From Absidia repens (taxonomy: Eukaryota; Mucoromycota; Mucoromycetes; Mucorales; Cunninghamellaceae), in contig MCGE01000020.1 in assembly GCA_002105175.1 (NCBI GenBank), positions 372,001 through 436,000 of the forward strand: a stretch of DNA of 64,000 nucleotides, written 5' to 3'. The notes beneath the pieces were generated by a model. The model was given only the letters and a program-made list of their open reading frames with translations. It was not told where the DNA came from and ran no database searches. The translations under genes and the position numbers were made by a program. Shown piece after piece: positions 25,336 through 37,099 of this stretch. Position 1 is the first letter of the stretch; each line of letters starts with the position of its first letter.

Positions 25336-26699
25336 CTAAAAACAAGTGGAATTAATAAATGTATCTACAAATCTAATAAGGGAGTGGAGATGGGGGGGGA
25401 AGGGGGAGGGACGGAGATAAGGGCAGGGAGGCAAAGGAAAAAGACGATTTTCAGGCAAAGGCATTGATGGGGTCCAAGAAAGGCGAGGGCGCGCAGTAGA
25501 GGGATGGGGATGAGAATAACCAAAGGAAGCCAGGGTATGATTCAAAGCAGCCATGTGAGAATGTTCGATATGATATTTCAAACCATTTAAATTTTGTATC
25601 GTTTACCACATTCACCAATCGTGCATTGATAGGTTTGGGTATATCATTGTCTTCGCCCAGGCTACAGTGGCCATGTTCCTTGTGATATTTCAGACCATTA
25701 GGATTCTTGTAAGCCTTGTCACATCCTTGAACAAGGCACTTGTATGGTTTGTCAGCGTAAAGATCTATACAAAAAAAAAAAAAAAAAAGGATCAGTTCAT
25801 TTGTACCGCTCGATGGGACAACCTGATATATATAGAGATGTACTTACAGCTTGTGTTGGCTGAGGCGAGTAATGCACTAGCATGGGCCAAAAATTCACCA
25901 TCAGAGAGACCATGGAAGGACTCACCACCAGTAGCAAGGGCCAATTTTTTTGCAGTAGATAAGGTAAGCAGGTCCATTGCATCCGTGGAGGACGAAGCCA
26001 ATTGCTGAAAGGTTCGTTTTTTGCCGCAAACCAACCTGTCGCTATCACCATCACCATCATCATTGCTGTCACAGGGTGAAAAAGGAGGAGGGGTGGAAGA
26101 GTCGTCTGAAGAAGACATGTCAAATGTTGTAGCTTGTAGGGCGGGTTCACTAGATTCCATTTGATCCGATCCATAGTGGCGGTGGTGACTATATATGTCG
26201 GCCAAGTAAGAGGCGACTTTTTGATTAGCGGCATCCATGGCAGGGCCAACGCCAGACAACGGGGCGGAGGTACAAGTAGCTTGATCTATAGAAGTCGGCG
26301 AAGGGCAACACCAAAGTCCACTATCCCTGTCTTGTTCATTTTCTTCCTCGTCTTGATCTTCCTCGCAATGGACATGACTTTCTTCGTAATGCTGCAACAG
26401 ATCGTGGAGATCATTTAGGACAAGTCCACAACACGCAAAGTCGCGACAGTAGTCGGCCTCTAACTGACGTGGTTCCAAAGTTGTGTCAATATTGCTTTCG
26501 GGTTTGCATTTTTGGAAGTCATATGTACTATGTTACAATAAATAAATGAAACGTTAGTTAATGTCAAATGTTGTAATGTCACATTTCAACATTGTCCATT
26601 CCAACATGTATTCAAAACTTACTCAAAGTGGATATCTTGCTTTGGTACTGTGATAGTACTCATACGGCGGATACAGTGATAGTTGAGAGGTACAGGCAT
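25336..26699 (-). pseudogene. SFP1-like C2H2 zinc-finger regulator with two frameshifts
   Basis: Three exons, complement of 25336..25764, 25848..26527, 26623..26699. The N-terminal half carries DYCRDFACCGLVLNDLHDLL with HYEESH, the first finger typical of fungal SFP1-like regulators of growth and ribosomal genes, then an acidic/Ser-rich region. Exon 3 encodes a good finger (KPYKCLVQGCDKAYKNPNG, LKYHKEHGH) in one frame. The next finger is split over two further frames: YQCTIGECGKRYK in one, LNGLKYHIEHSH in the other. One extra base in the AAA run (plus-strand TTT 25634-25636) and one in the AAAA run (TTTT 25592-25595) would each be needed to keep frame. As written, the protein ends in unrelated residues. 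Either a recent pseudogene, an assembly error in homopolymers, or, less likely, recoding. A second start at 26663 is possible. Confidence 0.7.
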
Positions 26700-27123
26700 A
26701 ATAGAGTGAGGGGAATATATAAAGTAATGATAATAATAAAGACGGTTAAGAAAAAAAAAAAAAAAAAAAAAAAAAAGTGAAAGAATATAAAGGAAAAGGG
26801 AAAAGGAAACCTAATGTCGGGTTTGGCAGGTCAATATTGCACTTTTTTATTGGAGCTGTTTCAATTTCATATAATCACCGCCGCAATCCCGTCGCGACTA
26901 AAGCAAATATTCAACCCAGAAGAGTAGTAATCAATCAATCCAAAAAAAAAAAAAAAAAAAAAAAAAGCTTGGAGGCGAAAAGATCAAAATTTTTATTATC
27001 CCCGTTTGTGTGTGTGTATATAATAAAAATAAAATGCAGTGTGTATAAAAAAACAAAATAAAAAGCTATCAATGAATAAAAATATATGTAAACTAAAACT
27101 AAAACTAAAACTAAAAAACCGAA
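26700..27123. other. Gap between MAK21 3' end and zinc-finger promoter
   Basis: Contains A runs at 26751-26776 and 26942-26966. Next to the MAK21 stop is a TTTTAG tandem (see separate entry). No gene seen. Confidence 0.6.
27088..27118 (-). promoter_or_regulatory. 3'-UTR TTTTAG tandem
   Basis: Six to 36 nt after the MAK21 stop codon the transcribed strand reads four tandem TTTTAG units (plus strand CTAAAA repeated). It is the cleanest example of the TTTAGT-type motif found in the 3' UTRs here. Confidence 0.5.
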
Positions 27124-30100
27124 CTATTCTAGATCCACTTCATCGTCGTCTAACAAGGCAGCATAATCTTCGTAAGAGGCAAAAGTGGGCAAAGCTTGCT
27201 TTTGTTTCTTCTTCTTGGGCTTTTCTTGTTGTTCATCTTCATCATCAAAGGCGGAGGTTCGTTTTTTAGGAGCAGCTTGGTCGTCACTGTCTTCTTCATC
27301 CATGCTTGAAGCGTTCATGAATTCAATTTCATCGTCATCATCGTCACCTCCCACATGGCTGGTCTCCGATTCAAATCCATCATTGTCGTCGTCGTCTTCG
27401 TCCTGTGAGTCCAATCCTGCTTCATCGTCATCGTCATCAGCCATCAGTAATTCACGCATAGCTTCATCATCTTCATCATCGTCGTCTTCGTCCATATTGA
27501 GATCATCATCTTCATCCAACCCTCCAGGGACAGATGACATCATGGCTCGCCATACTTGATCTTCTTCGTCTTCTTCATCACCTTCAGGTTTCACCTTGCT
27601 TGGCTTTTCGGGTTGACCAGCCGCCTTTTGGTTGAAGTATTTGTGGAAGAAAATCTAAACAATACAAAAAAAAAAATTGTCAGTTCATTTCAGTTCCAAT
27701 TACAATCCATTTTGAACACACAAACACACACACTCTCTCTCACTTACTTCATCTACAGGCACTTGTTCCACCTTCTTTCGCCAGAATTGTTCGGAGTTTA
27801 AAGGAATGCTGCTTGGATCCAAGCCGGCAGCACCTTTAGTCAAAAGCACACCTCCATCACGACGATTGGCAAGAGGTTGCATGATTGAGCTACCCTTGGT
27901 GCCGACATTCTTCTTAGCATTACGGTACACGAATCGATCCAAAAAGTGCATCAAGGTATGGTGATGGAGATCGGGGTTGTCATCAATCGTTTCACCGTTG
28001 AATAAACTAGTAGCATATTTGACCACGGAGGGATGATAATGATCCTTGAATGGAATCTATATGCACATAATAAAAAAAAAGGACTGTGTAAGAACACACA
28101 CACACACACACACACACACAGTTCCCCCCGCTCAAGGTTCCTTAATAAAATCTTACCAGTTCCCAAAGACATGTTCTTTCGGCATTGCTGTATTGAGGAT
28201 CCCGTTTTCGTCCATCATAAGTGGTGATAGCAGGTTGTTGTGTTGATAGATCCTTCTTTGTATCCTTTTTGCTGTCTTTATTGTTTTCTTCTTCATCTTC
28301 TTCATCATCAGTTGCATCCACAAATCGTTCTTCGTCATCGTCTTCTTCAGGGGTAGTCAACATGGTACGTAGGACAGGTTTCTTTGCCATGATCTATAAT
28401 AAAGCAAGCACATATAAGTTCAGTTTGTTTACTCCTTTGTCGCTGCCCACCACCACCGATTCCTAATCATCATCTTTTGTTTCAGTCTTTCTTTACCTGA
28501 CTTAAAGTATAAAATAGACCACAAATAAAGGGAGGTTGATGGTATCCAGCAATTTGCACTGTTCGTTTGACGAAAGCCTTCACACGACGCAAATCTTCAT
28601 CCGCACTAACGGCCTTGAAGAGTAAGTTGAGATACATGGCTTGTTTGGAGCTAGTCAATAATCGAGGATCAAACATGGATTCATAGAGCGTTCGGTAGAA
28701 TCGATCAGATTGAGTGTGCTTAGCGAGAGAGATGGAAAAGATCAATGACAAGGCTTGGATGGCTGTGTTGAAAGTTCCGGAATGAGTGATCTTGAATAAA
28801 ATTTGCATATGCTTTTCAAAGCTAAATAATAAACAAACATAAAAAATAAAAAAAAAGTAAGTAATCGTATCCATGATTATTCTATTCTAGTATAAGCACA
28901 CACAAACTTACAGTTCATCAGGAAGGGTAGTGAAATGGAAAGCACGGTTGACACCAGTAAGAATCGCTGCAATCATCTTCGAATTGTATTCGTCCACTTC
29001 CAATTGTCGTTTTTCTTCGGCCTTTTCGCGGGCAACCTGTTTCTTGTTTTTACGTTCCTTGGGATCACTGGGTGTCTTTTCCTTTTCTTCCTCTTGATCA
29101 TCCCGAGCGGCATCTTCATCTTCTGTCAATTTCATCAAGCGTCGGAAAAAGGTAAAGTAGAGTTCCACCAATTTGTTGGCCACGGCGCTATCCTTGCCTG
29201 TCAAGATGGTTTGATTCAATGTGATCACGGCATAATATTGCGTGCGTTGGGTGATACCTTGGCGTAACAACAATTGTTCAATTTCCCGCACAACATACAT
29301 CTTCATCCCAGGATGTTGCACCATGAGTTCGTTCAATTTTTGAGCTGATTTCGCCGCCACTTTGTTTTCCGCATCACCAAGTTTGTTCACCAAAAGCTTG
29401 AGCAAATTTTGTTCTTGTTCGGGTTTGCCAGACAATAAATCGTGAAGACAGTTCACCATACTGTATCGGACATGCATCAAGGTATCATGAGAAAGAGCCT
29501 ATATATATACACACACACACACAAAAAAAAAAAGTTTAAGAGACGGTTCTAGTAGTATGGATCACACACACACCCCACCCTTTCTAATCCTATCACTTAC
29601 TTCAATTTGTTGGATATATTCAAAGTAGTATTTTTTCATAAAATCTTCAAAGACCCATAAAAGCAAGTGTTGTTTGGTGACATTAGGATGGTGGAGAGGA
29701 CGATCGGCAAAATAGAGGAGCTTGCGATCGGGTAAAGCTGAGCCGACAAACAAATCCTTCAAACTGAGCACCGCCATGTTGGCTTCCTTGCGTCCCTTCT
29801 TTTTTGTCATGGTCATGATGGTATCCAACGCCTTGAGTGCATGGAGAGGGGATTCTTGAATCAACAAAGTAAGAGCAGACACTTTATCGTTGAGTGTACC
29901 GGATTGCATGATGTTGGACATAAAGTTGCGGTCAGAGGAGCTGAGGGTCGAGCTTTTCAAGGCATCTTCATTTTCTTGATCCAATAAGCTTCGCGCCTCG
30001 TCATATTTGCTGGAGATCTCCGTAGCACTGAGCTTTTTGTCCTTTGCCGACGTTGTAGGGATGGCAGGCAATTCGGTGTTGTACCAATAGGGTGTGGGTT

Positions 30101-30878
30101 CGATGATCTAAGTTCAAGAAGATAGAAAGAAGAAGAAATATATATATATATGAGTTAGATCCCTTTACTATTCCTTTGCGTGTATGTGTTGTTGTCTCTT
30201 TACCAAGTTTGCGTTTTTGATTTCCTTTGGTGCGGCTGTCTTTGTTAATGCTGCTGTTTGTTTAGTGGCTACAGGTTCTTCTACTTGGTCGTCATCGGAT
30301 TCTTCAGAGCTATCGTCGTCAGAGTTGTCTTCTTCAGAGCTGTCACTTTCTTCTTCAGCAGCTTCTTCTTCGTTGTCGTCGTCAGACACATCGTCCACTG
30401 GATTTTCTTCGACCTGTTTGTCCTCTTCCTTGTCAAACTGATCATAGATAGTGGTGGTGAAGCCAATGTTTTTGATGAAGTTTTTCAATTCGTTCTGAAG
30501 AGCAGCCGCCTATATAAATATATACATAAAAAAAGGAAAGCATATCAGAAGAGATTTTCATACGATCAGTTAGTAAGTCTATCGATTCTATCAACTTACG
30601 GCATTGTCATCATCAGCAGTGGCGATCATATCCTCGGTGTCATCGTCGTCAACGTCTTGTAAAAAGGTCACATCGCCTCTGGTACCACCAAGAGACAAGA
30701 TCTGTTCACGAAGCTTATCGGTGTCTTCTTCACTGGCATGAACCGTTTCTGGTTGTTTCTTGTCTTGTTTTTGTTGTTGCGTAGATTTGACTTTCTTGTC
30801 GTTATTGCTGTTGCTGTTGTTGCGGTCCTTTGGTGAGGCTCCCTTTTTCTTTTGAGGTTTAGTGTCAGATTTGGCCAT
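27124..30878 (-). CDS. MAK21: MAK21/NOC1 ribosome-biogenesis factor (CBF/Mak21 family)
   Basis: Eight exons, complement of 27124..27654, 27748..28056, 28157..28393, 28497..28821, 28912..29498, 29601..30107, 30204..30509, 30600..30878; 1026 aa, the usual size. Noc1/Mak21 works with Noc2 in the nucleolus to build and export pre-60S particles. Recognition rests on LFKITHSGTFNTAIQALSL, SKQAMYLNLLFKAVSAD, HQPPFICGLF, WELIPFKDHYHPSVVKYA, DLHHHTLMHFLDRFVYRN, and NSEQFWRKKVEQVP-EIFFHKYF, the CBF/Mak21 domain over about 560-850. The N-terminus is Lys-rich, and two strongly acidic tracts flank the core (about 95-190 and the last 150 residues), as in homologues. Every exon join falls in frame. Nearest upstream gene is divergent, 1.1 kb away. 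Confidence 0.95.
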
Positions 30879-31973
30879 GATCAATAAGAAAGAAATCAAA
30901 TATTGTAAAAAGGGAAAGAAGACCAATTGTGGAAAAAAAGAAAAAAAATTGACTGGATATTCAAACCAAGCCACCTTCTTTTTTCATGCTGGGACGGTAT
31001 TTCAAATATTTTATCGAGTCCTGGTGAGCCTTTTATGGAAGGCTGTATTTACATGATATTGAAAAAATACTCAATAAATTCGTATATATGTATATATATA
31101 TGTATATTATGCAGTTAACGGAGCTGTGCACTGGATATTTTGTAATTGCAGTTCCTCCTCTCTTGCATTTAGTCCGAGGACATACGTTTTGGTTGTGATT
31201 TCTGTAGATAGCGCTGTTTAAATTGCTCTTGGTATTTTTTAAGGCACAAAAAAGAAAAGAGGATCGCCGATAGTGGGGGGGGGAAATAAGAAAAACCATT
31301 TCTAACCAAACTTACGTCTAGAATTTAACAAAGGGATAAGGGGAAAAAATTAGTCTAATTAAGAGTATATAACAGGACTCATGAAAAAATGGGCCAGACA
31401 CAAAAAAAAAAAAAAAAAAAAAAAGACACCACTGCCAAGATATATCTAAGATGATTAGCAACATCTATACCGGGTAAATGGGATGCTTTTCAACGAAACA
31501 GTCTAATCATGATTAATAAAACAACAACCAACTCTTCAGTTTAGTGCGGATGTGGCTGATTTGGTGGTGAGTGAAATTGAATGATCGGACATACCATTAG
31601 CGTCCTTCAGCCTGTAAACCCAATTTATTAGCGAATTTTGACAGACAACAAATGAACCTCTTACATAGTGTTGAGATAATTCGCACATTTTATTTGGCCA
31701 TTTTCAGTGAAATGGACTATGTATATAATGATATATATTTTTATATATGACGCTTAGGAAAACATCAACTATGGATTTAAAACGTTTATTTTAACTTTCT
31801 GGAAATCTGGATCGTCATTGCATTACAGAAAAGAAGCACAAAGGTTTTAATCCCAATTTGGAAAGGCGTACCTTGGCAGGATAAAAATACTTTAGCTCAT
31901 GCTATTTAAAAATTCTTTGTTTTCTTTTCCCCTTTCTCTTTCTTCTCACCATAGATTTTTATTTTTCTCGACC
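30879..31973. other. Divergent promoter region MAK21 / MARVEL gene
   Basis: 1.1 kb of AT-rich sequence with an A run at 31402-31424 and a short TA tract near 31085-31105. No gene recognised. Confidence 0.6.
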
Positions 31974-33197
31974 ATGAATGCATTTACTACTGTCGAAGAA
32001 AACACTTCTCAACCTACACTCAAAAAATACACCCTTCCTCGTCTGCGATCTTGGCTTCATATTGCGCAAGTCGTTTTTACCATTCTATCCGTTTCTCTGA
32101 TAGCGCCCGTCATCGCCATTCAATTGAAGTTCCAGGTAAATAAACAAACAACGAAGCGACGCTGATGAACTTTTATGAAAAAACATTGTTTTCATTGGTT
32201 TTGATATATGATTTACTGATACCTTTTTCTTCTTGTATATGATAGGGCGGTAGTGCACCTGGACCCAACTATGTATTATTTGTCGCCATATTCACCTTCG
32301 TCATTCCTATTTGCTTGGTAGTCTTCCCGTGGATGTATGAAAGCAAGAACAAGATGAAACGGTGTGGCAAGTTTTTCTTGAAGCCAAGGACCAATCTTAT
32401 CTTTACAGGGTTTTACTCTCTTCTTTGGTTAACTGCGGGGATTGCCGTAACAACCTATGCTATCAATCCTGACTCTTGTAACTTGGATTCGAATATAAAA
32501 GATGCTGGCTACGATTCTGCATGGCCTGCTCAGGTAACACGTCAAAAATGGAACAGAACAGAACATGCAAACAGATCAAATGACAATGATACTGATCTAA
32601 AAATAATTCTTGTTTTTTTAGTGCAACTGCGCCAGGGTAGCAACAGTGTTGGTATGGATCACTTGTTTGTTATGGATGACAACATTAGTCATGGCACTTG
32701 TCGTATTCTGGAAACAAAAACAATTGGTACAGAGAAATCTTCAGAATATTGGCAAGACAAAACAAGAAGCAGCAGAAGTGGATACTGAATTGATGGGTGA
32801 TGATGACACCAACGAAAAGACCGATGTGACTGATATTGATAACAACCATCACGATATGTATCCACCGCAACAACAGCTGCACCACCATCATCAAGAACAG
32901 CCTTCCTTTAGTCACCATCATTCTGCTGCTCCTGTTCCTCCAATGTCAAACTACAACAGCAACCCTGGAATCGTGGCTGAAGTGACTGAACCTTCTTTCT
33001 ATGCTAATCAACCTTATCCATCGGCTTCCATGACGTCAACACAATACCAACAACCGTCTTCTATCACACCACACCCTCCTCAGCAACAGCAGGAATATTA
33101 CGGTGATGTTGCCGTATCCCAACAACACCAACCTCTCTTACCATTAGCTGTGATGCCTGAACCCCAGCACTACAAACAACAACATGGCATTGTGTAA
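31974..33197 (+). CDS. Four-helix MARVEL-type membrane protein
   Basis: Three exons, 31974..32135, 32246..32533, 32622..33197; 341 aa. Four hydrophobic segments: LHIAQVVFTILSVSLIAPV, VLFVAIFTFVIPICLVVF, LIFTGFYSLLWLTAGIAV, and VATVLVWITCLLWMTTLVMAL, with a Cys-containing loop (CNLDSN and CNCAR) before the last. Order, lengths and the cytosolic N- and C-termini match fungal MARVEL-domain proteins, which organise membrane domains or vesicle traffic. The C-terminal 150 residues are His/Gln/Pro-rich and likely disordered. The 3' UTR has TAGTTTATCG and, near 33281, TTTAGTTTTTTATTTTAGTC, followed by AATAAAG at 33346. MARVEL assignment is by topology, not by a sharp motif. Confidence 0.75.
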
Positions 33198-33412
33198 AAT
33201 AGTTTATCGTACCCCCTTTAACCATTCCTGTTATTATTATTTGTCTCATATCCACACAACCTTATTATTTGTATATTTAGTTTTTTATTTTAGTCTATAA
33301 TAATCATCCCCCCGCATCTCTCTATATGTTTATTTTTTGATGTATCAATAAAGAAACCATTCAATGAACCTTCTTTTAATTTTGTCAATATCCAATAGTA
33401 TGTATATGTATT

Positions 33413-33574
33413 CATTTCTATAGTGCAGCTCGGCAAGAACGTCAAATAGAAAGGGAACGTCATGGAAAGTGCTATCTATAAGGATTTTTATTTTATTCTA
33501 CAATAAAATGTTTTACTTGGCATGATAGTAGGGATGAAAAGGGACAAAGATACGTGGTTGGGTGTTTTTTGTTT

Positions 33575-33607
<33 letters not shown>

Positions 33608-35440
33608 ACGTAAAAACCCCTTGGGCATTTGAATTGGTCGGTTCTGGCTGGGGGGGGTCGAGGATTGGAAACAGCAAGACATTTATCAAACCAATAGGAA
33701 AAAAAGCAATTTTATACGGCCAACCTAAATATCATACCTTCCGGTGCGCTTCTATCATCGCTCACTGCGTTTTATTTTTTTTTTTCATGCACCCACCAAA
33801 ACTCTCACCCCAATATTTGGAAACCTTGTACTGTACAAAACTGTACTGTACTACACTAAACGGAACGCTTAGCACGACGTTTGATCGATACTCCCGGATG
33901 CCTCATTCTTCTTTTTGGAACGTGTACACCAGTTTGACTTTTTCTACATGCACAATCACTATACAATGCGGATATTCTCATCTGGCATAAAAAATTAAAC
34001 GTATGGAAGACGATGTAAAAAGATAAGTCATATTTTATTCAGAGATGCAAATATAAACTATGACAACTAAGCCAAACTGGTCTAATGATCGTACTATAAA
34101 ACAGATCTAAATGTGAGATAATAAGGAATGTGTGTCTGTGAGTGTATATTGTCGGACGGGGGTCATCTTGTTATAGAATGAACATGAGTTAGGATAAAGT
34201 AGTCCAAAAAAAAGGGTAAGCCACCCTTGGTGAGTGATAAATTATTATAAGCGGGTTAACTAAGCTAGTCCAAATTGCTCCATTCCGCCTGCAAAAGTAT
34301 CAAAAAAAGAGAACAACCATGCTACCTATATTGAATGGTAAAGATTTCTTTCATGAGAAGAAAACTGGCTTGTTGATCTTGTTCTACGGTGTGAAAAAGC
34401 TAGCACGGCTTTCCTGTTTAGCAATGGAGAAAAATAAATCTTTCACAGAAATATATTTCACATCCCGCCCACGTGGGATTTTTTTTTTTGTTGACTCCCA
34501 TTTTTTTTCCCTCTCTCTTTCTTTCTTTTTTTTTTTTCACCATTCAACTTCTATGGGGTATTTTTGGACTTTGATTAGTGCCAGGTCTAGTTTAGAAGGG
34601 TTTCAGCTCAGGGATTACAAGGTGCATGGGGAAACCCTTTCATCTTGGATTCAGGATCTGAGTGCACCATTAGTTGAGTTTTTGGAGCCTTCATTAGCTT
34701 AGTTTAGTATCAGTTTGTCCATAGTTTGTATCTATATCTGACTAAAATATGTCTTTTTTTACCTCCGTCAATACAAAAAATGTCTCGTACTATTGATACC
34801 ATTTTTAATACCTTCAGTCCTTTTGATTATTGTTAACCATTGTTATGCTCCAATTGTAGATCGCCCTTTAGTATTTCTCATTATTTTATAATATATTTAC
34901 TCCCACTTTACTGTTTTTCCTTTAGATTATTGTTGACTGTTCTTCAAGCTCACATCTCACATTACTCTCCATCGTTGCTTCTTCCAGCAAATCCTTCCAT
35001 TGAATTCCCTATTACACAGAATCCCTCGTCTTTAGTTTTAGTATCTATCAATAGGCTTCAAATAAAATATGCTTTTTCAATAACCATACTCTGACCCATC
35101 ATATAATAAACAAAGTCGCTATTCAAGCACTTTTATCAGTGTCTCTACCAAACATTTGCTCTCTATGTCACTCATTATTACTATTCCCCCACCCATGTTG
35201 TCAACATAGCCACCCTTAGACTAGACATATTGTATATATCCAGATCGTTAGCTTATTTTTGTGTGTGTGGTATATATAATAAAAAAATCATGAAGCCTCA
35301 AACCGAAGTCATTTGAGCTCCCAAGGAACCGCTCACATATTAAGAAGCAAGGTAGTTGGTAGTGACTAAACCACACTTCAATAATCCCCCTATCCCCTTC
35401 TGACATTTAGTAGAACAAATATTTTGCAAGCGTGAATATA
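33413..35440 (+). repeat. Dispersed repeat copy D
   Basis: About 2 kb, the longest and best copy; it starts some 215 bp after the MARVEL stop codon and runs in the same direction. Blocks are collinear with copy A: TCATGGAAAGTGCTATCTATAAGG, a (TA)n tract at 33577-33604, CCTTCCGGTGCGCTTC, TTTTATTCAGAGATGC with ATATAAACTATG, a CCACGTGGG block near 34470, the core at 34573-34665, AAAATATGTCTTTTTTT, and the end block with GAGCTCCCAAGGAACCGCTC. A 127-codon frame at 34319 is not kept in other copies. Confidence 0.82.
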
Positions 35441-36307
35441 AAAATTAAGGTTTACTTTACGTTCTCGCTGAACAGCACCAGACACTTCACGCTATGCCGT
35501 TATTGGTGGTTTTCTGGATGGCACAAGTTGTATTACTTTACAGTATTAGGCATACATAATACAATCGACACATGATATTATAGTATTTATCTACAATTGG
35601 AAAATATACTCAAATATTGGCTCTGATCACTTGGATAGAGTTGTCTACGATGTGCTGATTCCCATCACCAGAAAAAGTAGTATTACTTGCGGAGACTGAA
35701 GTTAACAGCATGGATGTAAATCCAAAGATGCCAGGTGATTTTTTTAAAGACGTTTTGTGTTATGATAAACACATTTCCCTTCCGAATTTTTATTTATTTA
35801 TTTATTTATACAAGTATTCAATACATACTGTAAGTGCAGTTGATCAAACGTTTCATCCTCTGGGAATAAAAAGACATGCTTGTTAGCCAGAGGTTTGTCA
35901 TATCATATGACAGATTTGAATTACAAGCAATGAATTAGACAAAGCCATACAGGACACTGGTAGACTGTGATAATAGATCAGTGTCTTATGCGTGACTACC
36001 GGGTCCACAGATGAATAATCGTTTTTAGTGCGATTATATTGTTGAACAAGTGTAAAATGCGAAGACGACACCAAGTTGGGTCTCAACGGATAAAAACAAC
36101 CCCTTCATCCTTCTTTCTCTACAGTAGCATTACTTTATATAAAATTCCTTCAAACGTTCCTCATATTACTATGGACAGATTTTTTTTATTTATATTTTAT
36201 AGCATTAAAACAATTGTTTGATAGATGAGAAATAATAAAAAGAACAGCACGCGGAGATTCAATACTATGAGAGGAAATTTCCCACTTTGCATTGGCCATA
36301 CTCTTGA
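35441..36307. other. Intergenic sequence after repeat copy D
   Basis: AT-rich, with a TTTATTTATTTATTTAT tract at about 35790. No gene recognised apart from the small minus-strand gene that begins next. Confidence 0.55.
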
Positions 36308-36572
36308 TCAGCGAGATTCGTATCTTGTTACTGGAGGAGGCTCGCTCTTGACAGCATCTGTTTTTGCTTTGTCAATAAATTCCTTGATTCCTCCGAATAC
36401 CCGGCTAAGACTGAATCTGTTCTTCCTAGTATGCTCATTTGAGCGAGCCTGTTGTTCAGTTGGTGAATTACCTAAATGACACCCATGTCAGTCCGATCAT
36501 AATCATCTTTATTTGGATTAAAATGCTTGCTTTTACAGTACCTTCAACAATATGATTTTCTTCGGAGTTCAT
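36308..36572 (-). CDS. Small 64-aa hypothetical protein
   Basis: Two exons, complement of 36308..36471 and 36542..36572, with a 70-nt GT-AG intron; 64 aa. The spliced product begins MNSEENHIVEG, is polar and basic in the middle (RKNRFSLSRVFGG) and ends EPPPVTRYESR. The intron junction restores Gly (g|gt) and lies in a compositional shift from AT-rich to coding-like sequence; the FSLSRVFGGIKEFIDKAKTD stretch could form an amphipathic helix. I do not recognise a family. No signal peptide or membrane segment. A short A/T run lies just upstream of the start. It is a prediction from splice logic only and could still be chance. Confidence 0.45.
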
Positions 36573-37099
36573 GATTTCTTTTGTGATTTACAGGTTAAAA
36601 AAAAAAAAAAAAAAAAAAGAGAAGAGAGATCGAGACCAAAAGACACATTTCTGTCTTTATATATTGATGTTGATTTAGATACAATAGGACACATAAAATA
36701 ATCACAAGACTGCGGTTGTATTTATTTCAGTTTTACAACTAAAAATTAAAAAATAAAAAAAATTAGTGCGTGAAAAATAAACGTAATTCTCGAGTCACAA
36801 GTGTTTACTCTTGCTATAAAGGTTTTGGTCGATTTAAATAGACTTTTTTATGAAGTCAACCCTCTATTGCTATCACCATCTGCACCGGCATCGTTCTGTG
36901 CCACGATTGACTCCAATACCTATCAGAAAAAAAAGGAAGCGTTACTGCTCTTTTAGTCATTTGATAATTATCTCGCTGTTCAAAAAAAAAACTGTGGATC
37001 TTATTAATCGGTGTTTCAAATTTATGAGAAAAGGGAGGCATTTTTGTTCCTCTCTTTTTATTGTTCATTGTCTTGCATTCTTATCATCTATAACGTGCA
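36573..37099. other. Divergent promoter region
   Basis: Between the 64-aa gene and the 251-aa gene; an A run lies at 36598-36618. Short open frames on both strands are not convincing. Confidence 0.55.

Noticed and set aside
27088..27118. CTAAAA tandem as a telomere-like repeat
   Set aside because: Only four units, directly in a 3' UTR, and not the TTAGGG type; better explained by the 3'-UTR motif.
34319..34702. 127-codon frame starting MLPILNGKDFF inside repeat copy D
   Set aside because: The frame is not kept in the other copies and includes low-complexity Phe runs; a conserved protein is not supported.
35290..35420. tRNA-like B-box (GGTTTGAGGC on the minus strand) suggesting a tRNA-derived SINE head
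   Set aside because: The match is poor in the other copies, no A-box at the right spacing, and no cloverleaf could be drawn.
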